Assembly (NCBI GenBank): GCA_030698375.1
Contig: JAUYLL010000144.1
Coordinates: 1-55,286 of the forward strand
Source: Nocardioides sp.
GTDB lineage: Bacteria; Actinomycetota; Actinomycetes; Propionibacteriales; Nocardioidaceae
Length of the DNA: 55,286 nucleotides
Reading direction: 5' to 3'
In this document: positions 15,652-23,541 of the stretch, in pieces
Layout: the number at the start of each line of letters is the position of its first letter
Numbering within the stretch: the stretch's first letter is position 1
The notes under the pieces: model-generated
Seen by the model: only the letters and a program-made list of their open reading frames with translations
Database searches by the model: none
What the model was told of the DNA's origin: nothing
Program-made: the position numbers and the translations under genes

Positions 15652-17541
15652 TCAGCCCTTGCGCGCGCGAGCCGCCATCCGGCCGCGGAGGTTCGCGTCG
15701 AGCTCGACCTTGCGGATCCGCACCGAGTCCGGCGTGACCACGACGCACTCGTCCTCGCGGCAGAACTCCAGGCACTGCTCGAGGCTGAGCTTCCTCGGCG
15801 GGATCAGCTTCTCGAAGTTGTCGGAGGTGGAGGAGCGGACGTTGGTCTGCTTCTTCTCCTTGGTGATGTTGACGTCCATGTCGTCCTCGCGGGAGTTCTC
15901 GCCGACGATCATGCCCTCGTAGACCTCGGTGGTCGGGTCGATGAACATCACCCCGCGCTCCTGCAGGTTCGTCATCGCGTACGCCGTCGCGGCGCCGGAG
16001 CGGTCGGCCACCAGCGAACCGTTGTTGCGGCTCTTGATCTCGCCGGCCCAGGGCTCGTAGCCCTCGAAGACGTGGTTGGCGATGCCGGTGCCGCGGGTGT
16101 CGGTGAGGAACTCGGTGCGGAAGCCGATCAGCCCGCGTGCCGGGACCAGGAACTCCATCCGGACCCAGCCGGTGCCGTGGTTGGTCATCTGCTCCATCCG
16201 GCCCTTGCGGCTGGCGAGCAGCTGGGTGATCGCGCCGAGGTACTCCTCGGGGGCGTCGATGGTCAGCCGCTCGACGGGCTCGTGCCGCTTGCCGTTGATC
16301 TCCCTGACGACCACCTGGGGCTTGCCGACGGTCAGCTCGTAGCCCTCGCGCCGCATCTGCTCCACCAGGATCGCCAGCGCCAGCTCGCCACGGCCCTGGA
16401 CCTCCCACGCGTCGGGACGCTCGGTGGGGAGGACCTTGAGGGAGACGTTGCCGACGAGCTCCTTCTCGAGGCGGTCCTTGACCAGCCGCGCGGTGACCTT
16501 GGCGCCCTTGACCCGGCCGGCCAGCGGCGAGGTGTTGGTGCCGATGACCATCGAGATCGCCGGCTCGTCGACGGTGATGAGCGGCAGCGCCTTCGGGTTC
16601 TCCGGGTCGGCCAGCGTCTCGCCGATCATGATCTCCGGGATGCCGGCGATCGCGACGATGTCACCGGGGCCGGCGGACTCACCGGGCTTGCGCTCGAGCG
16701 CCTCGGTGACGAGCAGCTCGGTGATCTTGACGTTCGACGTCGTCCCGTCGCGCTTCATCCACGCCACGGTCTGGTTCTTGCGCAGCGTGCCCTCGTGGAC
16801 GCGCACCAGCGCGAGCCGGCCGAGGAACGGGCTGGCGTCGAGGTTGGTCACGTGGGCCTGCAGCGGCGCGCCGGGGGTGTGCACGGGCGCCGGGATGGTC
16901 TCGATGATCGTGCGGAAGAGGTCCTCGAGGTTCTCCTTGTCGGGCATCCCGCCGTTCTCGGGGATCTCGACGGACGCGCGGCCGGCCTTCGCCGAGGCGT
17001 AGACGACCGGGAAGTCCAGGGCGTTCTGGTCGTGGGACTCGTCGAGCAGGTCCATGAACAGCTCGTAGGTCTCGTCGACGACCTCGCTGATCCGGCTGTC
17101 CGGGCGGTCGACATTGTTGACCACGTGCACGTCGGGCATGTCGGCGTTGAGCGCCTTGCGGAGCACGAAGCGGGTCTGCGGCAGCGGGCCCTCGGAGGCG
17201 TCGACGAGCAGCACGATGCCGTCCACCATCGACAGGCCGCGCTCGACCTCGCCCCCGAAGTCGGCGTGGCCGGGGGTGTCGATGATGTTGATGGTCATGC
17301 CCTCGGGCGCCGAGGGGCCGGCGTACCGAACGGCGGTGTTCTTCGCGAGGATCGTGATGCCCTTCTCGCGCTCCAGGTCCCCGGAGTCCATGACGCGGTC
17401 GGCGACGCCCTCGGCCTGGTGCTCGGAGAACGCGCCGGCCTGGTGGAGCATCGCGTCGACGAGGGTGGTCTTGCCGTGGTCGACGTGGGCGACGATGGCG
17501 ACGTTGCGCAGGTCGGAACGGCGCGTACGGGTCTCGGACAT
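15652..17541 (-). CDS. typA: Ribosome-associated GTPase TypA/BipA
   Basis: 629-aa translational GTPase. G1 AHVDHGKTT near residues 16-24, G2/G3 REKGITI and DTPGHADFGGEVER near 80-95, G4 NNVDRPD and G5 YASAKAG follow in order. The C-terminal half holds the EF-G-like domains and the BipA-specific RGLIGFRTEFLTDTRG and NNGSLVADRSG segments. The frame is open to a GTG at 17586, but the ATG at 17541 gives the conventional N terminus; neither has a clear ribosome-binding site. TypA acts on 50S ribosome assembly and stress or cold growth. Its coding DNA leaves a very long open frame on the opposite strand, which is a composition artefact. Confidence 0.95.
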   Translation of the reverse strand: MSETRTRRSDLRNVAIVAHVDHGKTTLVDAMLHQAGAFSEHQAEGVADRVMDSGDLEREKGITILAKNTAVRYAGPSAPEGMTINIIDTPGHADFGGEVERGLSMVDGIVLLVDASEGPLPQTRFVLRKALNADMPDVHVVNNVDRPDSRISEVVDETYELFMDLLDESHDQNALDFPVVYASAKAGRASVEIPENGGMPDKENLEDLFRTIIETIPAPVHTPGAPLQAHVTNLDASPFLGRLALVRVHEGTLRKNQTVAWMKRDGTTSNVKITELLVTEALERKPGESAGPGDIVAIAGIPEIMIGETLADPENPKALPLITVDEPAISMVIGTNTSPLAGRVKGAKVTARLVKDRLEKELVGNVSLKVLPTERPDAWEVQGRGELALAILVEQMRREGYELTVGKPQVVVREINGKRHEPVERLTIDAPEEYLGAITQLLASRKGRMEQMTNHGTGWVRMEFLVPARGLIGFRTEFLTDTRGTGIANHVFEGYEPWAGEIKSRNNGSLVADRSGAATAYAMTNLQERGVMFIDPTTEVYEGMIVGENSREDDMDVNITKEKKQTNVRSSTSDNFEKLIPPRKLSLEQCLEFCREDECVVVTPDSVRIRKVELDANLRGRMAARARKG

Positions 17542-17688
17542 GCGCAGGTGGCTCGACTTCCAGATCGGGAGCGGGGCGCCACTCACGGGGGAGGTCTGCT
17601 CACCCCGGGCGCCCGGAACGCAGCCGATTCTAGTGCAGTCGTACGCCGGCCCCGACCGCTGCGCGCCCGACCCCCGGCCGCGGGGGGC

Positions 17689-18249
17689 TCAGTCGGGTGT
17701 CGCGGACGGCACGGAGGCCCCTTCGGCGGGCTGGTCGAGGTGGCAGCCGGTGCGGATCGTGAGGACCATCCGGCGGGCGATCCCGAGCTCGTAGAGGCCG
17801 CCGTACATGTCCTCGGCGGCGACCAGGACGCCGCCGGGGCCGTCGATGAGCACCCGCTGGCCGCCGAAGCCGTACCGGGCGCCGACCTGGTCGACCATCT
17901 CGACCGCGCGCTCCCAGTCCGGGCGCTCGGGCACCTCCTCGGCGAACAGCGGTGCCCAGCTCGACGAGGTCCCCGGGCCGTTCGGGTCCTCGTCGCAGGC
18001 GGCCCGGCTGCGCTCGATCGCGTCGGGGCGGACCTGCCAGGTGTTGGGGCCGAAGGCGTCATCGAGGGCGCCGGTCATCTCCTGGCGCATCGCGGCGTAC
18101 TCGCCCTCGATCGCGGCCAGAGTCGGGCGAGCGTCCAGGTCGTCCACGGGGGTCACCTCCTCGGTGCCGCCGCCGCAGCCCGCGAGCGCGAGGACCAGGG
18201 CGACCACCGCTGCCAGGTCGAGCACCCACCACCTGGTCGGTCGCGCCAT
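17689..18249 (-). CDS. Putative lipoprotein of unknown function
   Basis: 186-aa predicted lipoprotein. ATG 18249 begins MARPTRWWVL, followed by a hydrophobic stretch and the lipobox LALAGC near residues 20-25. The mature part has no motif I recognise; it contains a GGQRVLIDGPGG segment and several Trp/Arg residues, and ends SVPSATPD. By general look it resembles actinobacterial Lpp-type envelope lipoproteins, but I cannot assign it. It diverges from the tyrosine phosphatase gene across 69 nt and lies about 100 nt upstream of the presumed typA leader on the same strand. Confidence 0.8.
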   Translation of the reverse strand: MARPTRWWVLDLAAVVALVLALAGCGGGTEEVTPVDDLDARPTLAAIEGEYAAMRQEMTGALDDAFGPNTWQVRPDAIERSRAACDEDPNGPGTSSSWAPLFAEEVPERPDWERAVEMVDQVGARYGFGGQRVLIDGPGGVLVAAEDMYGGLYELGIARRMVLTIRTGCHLDQPAEGASVPSATPD

Positions 18250-18318
18250 GGTGTCGTCCTTCCCCAGAACCGCGGCTCCACCGTATCGGCGCCCCCGCGG
18301 CTCCTCTACCCTTCGGGC

Positions 18319-18879
18319 GTGCCGTTCCCCGTCCTCACCGTGTGCCTCGGGAACGTCTGCCGTTCTCCCCTCGCCGAGCGGCTCCTCGCGCTCCGCCTGC
18401 GCGAGCACGGGGTCGCCGACCCCGACGTGACCAGCGCCGGTGTGCGCGCCCTCGTCGGGCGAGCGATGGACCCGACCTCCGCCTCCGAGCTCACCGCCCG
18501 TGGCGGCACCGCGGACGGGTTCGCCGCGCGTCAGCTCACCGAGGCCCTCGTGCGCCCGGCAGGGCTGGTGCTGGTGGCGACGAAGGACCTGCGCTCCCGC
18601 GTGCTCGAGGAGAGCCCGGGTGCGCTCCGGCGTACCTTCACGATCCGGGAGCTGGCCGCCCTCTGCGACCGGCTGGTGCCGGACGAGACCTCGGCCTTCG
18701 CCACCCCCGCCGAGCTGGTTGCCGAGGCCGCCGCCCAGCGCTCCACCGTCACCCTCGACGACTACGACGTCACCGACCCGATCGGTCGCTCCGCTGAGAC
18801 CCACGCCGCCGTCGCCACCGTCCTCGACGACGCGCTCACCACCATCGCCTCCGCCCTCGCCCGCTCCGGCCTCCGCTGA
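18319..18879 (+). CDS. Low-molecular-weight protein tyrosine phosphatase
   Basis: 186-aa LMW-PTP. The P-loop CLGNVCRS (Cys9-x5-Arg15) lies at the N terminus as in the family, and the general-acid loop appears as TDPIGRS near residue 152. The domain is slightly longer than the 150-160 aa norm, with an insert around FATPAELVAEAA. The start is GTG 18319; the frame is open for kilobases upstream only as an antisense artefact of typA. A GTG at 18340 is too close to the P-loop to be the start. Substrates in actinobacteria include tyrosine-phosphorylated regulators and polysaccharide-export proteins. The neighbouring divergent lipoprotein gives no functional link. Confidence 0.9.
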   Translation: MPFPVLTVCLGNVCRSPLAERLLALRLREHGVADPDVTSAGVRALVGRAMDPTSASELTARGGTADGFAARQLTEALVRPAGLVLVATKDLRSRVLEESPGALRRTFTIRELAALCDRLVPDETSAFATPAELVAEAAAQRSTVTLDDYDVTDPIGRSAETHAAVATVLDDALTTIASALARSGLR

Positions 18880-18894
18880 CGGTCGCCATCGCTC

Positions 18895-18949
18895 GAGTGG
18901 TCAGCTGTCGGGCACTTCAGCGCACGAGTCGCCCCACAGCTGACCACTC
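18895..18949. repeat. 55-bp palindromic element, copy 1
   Basis: GAGTGGTCAGCTG at 18895-18907 and its exact reverse complement at 18937-18949 enclose a 29-nt loop; total length is 55 nt. The element overlaps the 3' end of the AbiEi-like gene and encodes its last residues. A second element of exactly the same length with matching arms lies at 19881-19935 on the other side of that gene. Confidence 0.75.
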
Positions 18950-19813
18950 CGCCCGCGGACTGAAGAGCGAGGCAGCCAGCATGCGCTCCCAGGAGTCGAG
19001 GCGCATGGGGTCCCAGGCCCTGCCGAGGGCCTCGTCGGCGTCTGCGATCACCGTCGCCGGACGTCGGGTGACCTCGCGGGCCGTGTATCCGTTGCGCCGC
19101 CAGCCGGCCCGTGCGAGCGCGCGATCGCGGGTCAGGTCGGCTCGGTGCTGGTCCGGCCGCCGGTGGACCCCGCCGTCGTACTCCTGCAGGGTCCGCGTCC
19201 CGACGATCCACAGGTCGGCCCGCGCCACGAACTCTCCGCGGTCGTCACGAATCTCGTGCTGGGGTTCCACCGGCACCTCGGCCGCGTGGTGAAGGAGCCG
19301 GAGCACGGACTCCCACGCTGACTCCGATCGCGGGTGGGCGAGGGCGAGCGCCTGTCTCAGTGCGGGGAGCCCGCGGCGCCTGCGGACACCGGAGATGTCG
19401 AGGGCAGTAGGTGGGACCCCGCACTCCAACGCGCCGTCGGCCAGCACCACCAGGTCGAGAACATCCAGGTCGGAGGCGCAGGTGAGCAGGGTCTCCCGCG
19501 GTGTGGTGACCCGGAGTCCCGCGATGGTTGCGGACTCCAGCGGCTCGGTGTGACGCGAGCAGCGGACACCGGGTCGTCGCACCTGGTGGTCCCGCTGGAC
19601 TGCTGCGAAGACGGGCAGGCCGCGGGGGAGAGGCGGCAGCCACCAGCCGTGGACCCACGCGGCCGTGAGGTGGCTGAAAGCGGCGCCGTCCGGCAGGGCG
19701 TGCTGCCAGGCCCGGAGCAGCTCCAACCGCTCCTCGGGTGCGCCGAGGACGTGCACCCCTCGGGTGAGGGCCCGCCACCGGCGCCCCGGGCTGGCACCGA
19801 CCGAAGTCTCCAT
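18917..19813 (-). CDS. AbiEi-antitoxin/DUF559-like protein
   Basis: 298-aa protein from ATG 19813; the frame extends further upstream through a repeat but without a convincing start. The N-terminal half (RALTRGVHVLG, FSHLTAAWVHGWWLP, PRETLLTCASDL) looks like the AbiEi-type winged-helix proteins abundant in Nocardioides. The C-terminal half has a Vsr/DUF559-like nuclease pattern: Glu in SAWESVLRLL, Asp in ARADLWI, then LQEYDGGVHR with Glu-x-Asp and a following Asp/Arg-rich helix. No toxin partner lies beside it. It is flanked by two 55-bp palindromes, one of which supplies its final codons. Role unknown; solitary members of this group are common. Confidence 0.72.
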   Translation of the reverse strand: METSVGASPGRRWRALTRGVHVLGAPEERLELLRAWQHALPDGAAFSHLTAAWVHGWWLPPLPRGLPVFAAVQRDHQVRRPGVRCSRHTEPLESATIAGLRVTTPRETLLTCASDLDVLDLVVLADGALECGVPPTALDISGVRRRRGLPALRQALALAHPRSESAWESVLRLLHHAAEVPVEPQHEIRDDRGEFVARADLWIVGTRTLQEYDGGVHRRPDQHRADLTRDRALARAGWRRNGYTAREVTRRPATVIADADEALGRAWDPMRLDSWERMLAASLFSPRAEWSAVGRLVR

Positions 19814-19880
19814 CGGAGCAGGGTGCCCAGAGGGACAGGTGCGCGAGTCCGACGGCCACGGCCTTGGGGATGCTGCTGCC

Positions 19881-19935
19881 GAGTGGTCAGCTGTGGAGCA
19901 GGTCTGGCCCGGGGACGCCCGTCTTCTGACCACTC
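19881..19935. repeat. 55-bp palindromic element, copy 2
   Basis: GAGTGGTCAG at 19881-19890 pairs with CTGACCACTC at 19926-19935. The left 14 nt (GAGTGGTCAGCTGT) are identical to copy 1 at 18895, the right 10 nt are identical too, and the total is again 55 nt. The interior differs. It lies between the 5' end of the AbiEi-like gene and the 3' end of ygfZ. Confidence 0.75.
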
Positions 19936-19951
19936 CGCGCGGGGAACGGCC

Positions 19952-20959
19952 TCAGCGGAGGTCGGGGCGGACGTGCAGGCCGATCTCGGGGTCGACGAGC
20001 ACCTGCTGCATGGCGGGGATCGTGCCCTGCGGGGTGGTGATGTCGAGCTCGGCGTCGACAGGGACGTTGCGCTTGACCATCGCCAGCGCGATGGGGCCGA
20101 GCTCGTGGTGGCGCGCGGAGGTGCCGACGAACCCGACCGGCTTCGAGGTCGGGTCGGCGCCGGCGGGGCGGAGCTCGGCGCGCAGCGGGGGCAGCGTGGG
20201 GTCGGAACCGTCGAGGTGCAGCAGCGTCAGCCGGCGCGGGGGACGGCCGAGGGTGTGCACGCGCGCGACGGTCTCCTGGCCGCGGTAGCAGCCCTTGTCG
20301 AGGTGGACGGCGCTGCCGATCCACCCCGCCTCGTTGGGGATGGTGCGCTCGTCGGTGTCCAGGCCGAGCCGGGGCTCGCCGCGCTCGATGCGGAGCGCCT
20401 CGTAGGCCCACGAGCCGCACGCCGGGCCGGCCGCGGCGGCGTACTTCTCCAGCTCGGCGCGGGGGACCAGGTCGTAGCCGGAGTACGGCGTCCCGGGGTC
20501 CATCCGTGCGGGACGCCAGGCCACGGCGAGCTCGGCGGTGAGGTCCTCGACCTCGACCCGGGTCAGGAACTTCATCCGCTCCAGCCACGCGACGAGCGCC
20601 GGGGCCTGGCCGGGCTCGACGTGGGCGGTGAACGCCTCGCCGTCGTCGACGCCGTACAGCGCGTGCTCGACGTGGCCGTTGGGGGAGAGGACGAGCGCGG
20701 CGGTGGGGGTGCCGGTCGGCAGGGTCGCGAGGTGCTGGCTGGTGAGGGAGTGCAGCCAGGAAAGCCGCTCGGGACCGGAGACCCGGACGACGCCGCGGTG
20801 GGAGAGGTCGACGAAGCCCTCGCCGGCGACCAGGGTGCGCTGCTCGGTGGTGAAGGACCCGTAGTGGGCGGCCACCGGCGCGTCGATCCCGTTGCCGGCG
20901 ACGGCGCCGGGCAGGGAGAGTAGTGGGCTGGCGGGCGCGGGGGCGGGGTCTGCGCTCAT
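19952..20959 (-). CDS. ygfZ: YgfZ-type folate-binding protein
   Basis: 335-aa member of the GcvT-like YgfZ family, which uses tetrahydrofolate to support iron-sulfur cluster enzyme maturation and tRNA modification. The diagnostic KGCYRGQE lies near residues 219-226, followed by VARVHTLGRPPRRL. The N-terminal part has FVDLSHRGVVRVSGPERLSWLHSLTSQ-type GcvT sequence near 45-72. It is leftward, with an ATG next to a divergent 110-nt intergenic region that carries palindromes. No gcv genes are nearby. Confidence 0.88.
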   Translation of the reverse strand: MSADPAPAPASPLLSLPGAVAGNGIDAPVAAHYGSFTTEQRTLVAGEGFVDLSHRGVVRVSGPERLSWLHSLTSQHLATLPTGTPTAALVLSPNGHVEHALYGVDDGEAFTAHVEPGQAPALVAWLERMKFLTRVEVEDLTAELAVAWRPARMDPGTPYSGYDLVPRAELEKYAAAAGPACGSWAYEALRIERGEPRLGLDTDERTIPNEAGWIGSAVHLDKGCYRGQETVARVHTLGRPPRRLTLLHLDGSDPTLPPLRAELRPAGADPTSKPVGFVGTSARHHELGPIALAMVKRNVPVDAELDITTPQGTIPAMQQVLVDPEIGLHVRPDLR

Positions 20960-21045
20960 GTGCCCATAGTCGCACCGCGACCCGGTGTGACCAACGTGGG
21001 CGGGTTCTCAACCGGCCCGGCCACCCCGTGGCACGTTTGAGTCTT

Positions 21046-21065
21046 GGACCCAGGGTCCACCCTGG
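21046..21065. promoter_or_regulatory. Overlapping palindromes upstream of the NAD-binding protein gene
   Basis: GGACCCAGGGTCC at 21046-21058 and CCAGGGTCCACCCTGG at 21050-21065 are two perfect palindromes sharing nine bases, ending 4 nt before the ATG at 21070. Overlapping dyads at a start codon suggest an operator or a translation-controlling hairpin; no known regulator consensus is recognised. Confidence 0.4.
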
Positions 21066-21069
21066 AGAC

Positions 21070-21987
21070 ATGCGCGTTCTAGTCGCCGGTGCGACCGGCT
21101 TCGTCGGCCGACGGCTCTGTCCCCTCCTCGTGGAGGCGGGTCACGACGTCGTGGCGATGACCCGCTCGCCGGAGAAGTACGACGGTGCCGGCACCCCCGT
21201 CAAGGCGGACGTCCACGACCCCAACTCGCTCCCGGCCGCCCTGGCCGACTGCGACGCGGCGTACTACCTGATCCACTCCCTCGACAGCCCCGACTTCGAG
21301 CGGCTCGACCGGGAAGCCGCCTCCGCCTTCGCGCACGCCGCGTCCTCGGCCGGGATCCGCCGGATCGTCTACCTCGGCGGCCTCGGCAGCGACGACGACA
21401 AGCTGTCGGCCCACCTGCGCAGCCGCCGCGAGGTGGAGCAGGTCCTCGCCTCGACCGGCGTCCCCGTCACGACCCTGCGCGCCGGCATCGTCATCGGCCA
21501 CCAGGGCATCTCCTGGGAGATGACCCGCCAGCTCGTCGAGCACCTGCCGGCGATGGTCGTGCCCAAGTGGGTCGACACGAAGACCCAGCCGATCGCGCTG
21601 GACGACGTGGTGCGCTACCTGATCGCGGTCCTCGACCACCCCGAGGCCGAGGGGCGCACCTTCGAGATCGGCGGGCCCGAGATCCTGCGCTACCGCACGA
21701 TGATGCAGCGGGTGGCCGCCATCGAGGGCCGGACCCTGCCGATCGTGCCCGTGCCGCTGCTGAGTCCGGGCCTGTCCGGTCGCTGGCTGGGTCTGGTCAC
21801 CGACGTCGACGTCCGCACCGCCCGCTCGCTGGTCGACTCGATGAGCAACGAGGTGGTCGTGCACGACGACTCGATCCGCGACCTCGTCGACTTCGAGCCG
21901 ATGACCTACGACGAGTCCGTCCGCGTCGCGCTCGCCGAGCGCCGCGCCGAGCAGGAGGCCCGCCGCGCGCCCAAGGCCGAAGCGTGA
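21070..21987 (+). CDS. NAD(P)H-binding atypical SDR-family protein
   Basis: 305-aa protein with the atypical SDR glycine motif VAGATGFVGRRL at residues 5-16 and an NmrA/ComplexI-like layout: AYYLIHSLDS near 80, then IRRIVYLGGLG near 107 and TTLRAGIVIG near 147. The frame is open upstream, but ATG 21070 gives the conserved N terminus. The classical YxxxK is not evident, as in many NmrA-like redox sensors or epimerase-like proteins. Its stop overlaps the GTG of the CPBP protease gene by 4 nt, placing it first in a co-translated set with the protease and a sirtuin. Confidence 0.82.
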   Translation: MRVLVAGATGFVGRRLCPLLVEAGHDVVAMTRSPEKYDGAGTPVKADVHDPNSLPAALADCDAAYYLIHSLDSPDFERLDREAASAFAHAASSAGIRRIVYLGGLGSDDDKLSAHLRSRREVEQVLASTGVPVTTLRAGIVIGHQGISWEMTRQLVEHLPAMVVPKWVDTKTQPIALDDVVRYLIAVLDHPEAEGRTFEIGGPEILRYRTMMQRVAAIEGRTLPIVPVPLLSPGLSGRWLGLVTDVDVRTARSLVDSMSNEVVVHDDSIRDLVDFEPMTYDESVRVALAERRAEQEARRAPKAEA

Positions 21988-22733
21988 CCGCGGTGCGCCG
22001 CCTCGTCGACCGCGCCCTCACCCGCGCCAACGGGAGGCTGCCGAAGTCGCTGGTCGACAAGTCCGTCCCCGACTACGTCGAGACCGAGGCCGTCGTACGC
22101 CGGCGTCGCCAGGTCGTCGCCGTCACCAGCATGGTCGGCACGGGGCTCCTCGGCGCCTCTCTGCAGACCCGGCCGAACTCCAAGGAGTTCTACGGGCTGA
22201 CCGCCGCGACGGCGGCCGCCTGGATCGGCGGCTCGGTCGCGTCGGGGCCGCTGCACCTGGGCTGGATCGAGACCCGCTCCGACAAGCACGTCCGTCCGCT
22301 GCTGACGCCCGTCGCGACCGGGGTCGCGGCGTTCGGCGCCTTCTACGGCATCGCGCTGGTCGCCCGGCACATCCCGCCGCTGCGCGACGCCATCGCCTCG
22401 GTGCTGAGCTACGCCGACGACGGCAACGGCCCGGCGGTCGTGGCCACCACGCTCGGAAACGGGCTGGCCGAGGAGGTCTTCTTCCGCGGCGCGCTCTACG
22501 AGGCCGTCATGCCGACCCACCCGGTCCTGCAGTCCACGCTCACCTACACCCTGGCCACCACGGCGACCCGGAACCCCTCGCTGATGCTGGCCGGTGCGGT
22601 GATGAGCACGGTCTTCGGCCTCCAGCGCCGGGCGACCGGCGGGATCCAGGCGCCGGTGATCACGCACGTCACCTGGTCGGCGTTGATGCTGCGCTACCTG
22701 CCCCCGCTGTTCCGCAAGAACCTCGGTGACTGA
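21984..22733 (+). CDS. CPBP family intramembrane metalloprotease
   Basis: 249-aa membrane protein. After a charged N terminus, hydrophobic segments lie near residues 45-65, 70-85, 105-125, 150-165 and 185-230. The CPBP (Abi) signature EEVFFRG lies near 167, and the histidine motif near the C terminus reads PVITHVTWSALML. Such proteases resemble CAAX-prenyl endopeptidases and bacteriocin-immunity proteins. It starts at GTG 21984 inside the previous stop and ends overlapping the sirtuin start by 8 nt, so the three genes are translationally coupled. Substrate unknown. Confidence 0.83.
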   Translation: MTAVRRLVDRALTRANGRLPKSLVDKSVPDYVETEAVVRRRRQVVAVTSMVGTGLLGASLQTRPNSKEFYGLTAATAAAWIGGSVASGPLHLGWIETRSDKHVRPLLTPVATGVAAFGAFYGIALVARHIPPLRDAIASVLSYADDGNGPAVVATTLGNGLAEEVFFRGALYEAVMPTHPVLQSTLTYTLATTATRNPSLMLAGAVMSTVFGLQRRATGGIQAPVITHVTWSALMLRYLPPLFRKNLGD

Positions 22734-23532
22734 GCGCGACGCCGCCGAGGGCGTCGCCGCCCTCGCTGCCCTGCTCGGCCGGGCCCAGCGGGTGGTCGCG
22801 CTGACCGGGGCCGGCATCTCCACCGAGTCCGGCATCCCCGACTTCCGCAGCCCCGGCGGGGTCTGGTCGCGCCACGACCCGCGCGACCTCACCTTCGACC
22901 GGTACGTCGCCGACGCGGGCGTGCGCGCCCGCTCCTGGGAGATGCGCCAGGAGTTCTTCGCCACCCGGCCGGCGCCCAACCCGGCCCACGCCGCGCTGGT
23001 CGCCCTCGAGCGCGCGGGCCGGCTGCGCGCGGTCATCACCCAGAACATCGACGGCCTGCACCAGGACGCCGGCTCGAGGGAGGTCGTCGAGGTGCACGGC
23101 ACCGCGCGCACCGTGACCTGCATCGGGCGGTGGCCGGTCGACGGTCTCCCCGACGGGTGCGGGTTCGTGGCGCCGTACGCGTGGGCGGTGGAGCGGCTCG
23201 AGTCCGGCGACCCCGACCCGGGCTGCCCCGACTGTGGGGGGCTGGTGAAGTCCGCGACGGTCTCCTTCGGTCAGCAACTCCCCGAGCAGGCCATCCGCCG
23301 GGCCCAGCTGCACGCGGCGGTGAGCGACGTCTTCCTCGTCGTCGGCAGCTCCCTGCAGGTCTATCCGGCGGCCGCGCTGCCCGGCGTGGCCCAGCAGAAC
23401 GGCGCCCGGGTGGTCATCGTCAACGACGAGCCCACCGACCTCGACCCGGTCGCCCACCTCGTGGTGCGTGGCCGCGCCGGGGAGGTGCTGCCGACGGCCG
23501 TCGCGGGGGTGGCTCCGCACCGGAACGGGTAG
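22726..23532 (+). CDS. Sir2-family NAD-dependent protein deacylase
   Basis: 268-aa sirtuin. TGAGISTESGIPDFR near residues 27-41, TQNIDGLH near 104-111 with the catalytic His in VEVHGT near 123, and VVGSSLQVYPAA near 204 are all present. The zinc site is irregular: the first two Cys are separated by about 12 residues (TCIG ... DGCG), then CPDC, instead of the usual CxxC pair. FGQQLP replaces the more common FGExLP. The GTG start overlaps the CPBP gene by 8 nt. In a genome rich in acyl-CoA metabolism it may deacylate CoA ligases, but no acetyltransferase is adjacent. Confidence 0.9.
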   Translation: MTERDAAEGVAALAALLGRAQRVVALTGAGISTESGIPDFRSPGGVWSRHDPRDLTFDRYVADAGVRARSWEMRQEFFATRPAPNPAHAALVALERAGRLRAVITQNIDGLHQDAGSREVVEVHGTARTVTCIGRWPVDGLPDGCGFVAPYAWAVERLESGDPDPGCPDCGGLVKSATVSFGQQLPEQAIRRAQLHAAVSDVFLVVGSSLQVYPAAALPGVAQQNGARVVIVNDEPTDLDPVAHLVVRGRAGEVLPTAVAGVAPHRNG

Positions 23533-23541
23533 GCCTCCGAC

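Noticed and set aside
17542-17586. GTG at 17586 as the typA start
   Set aside because: The 15 extra residues are not typical of TypA and have no ribosome-binding site; the ATG at 17541 gives the usual N terminus.
14713-18318. Very long open frame on the plus strand opposite hbd, typA and the lipoprotein gene
   Set aside because: It is antisense to well-supported genes, is Arg/Asp/Val/Leu-rich in the way mirror frames are, and has no domain. Only its last 561 nt (18319-18879) is a real gene, the tyrosine phosphatase.
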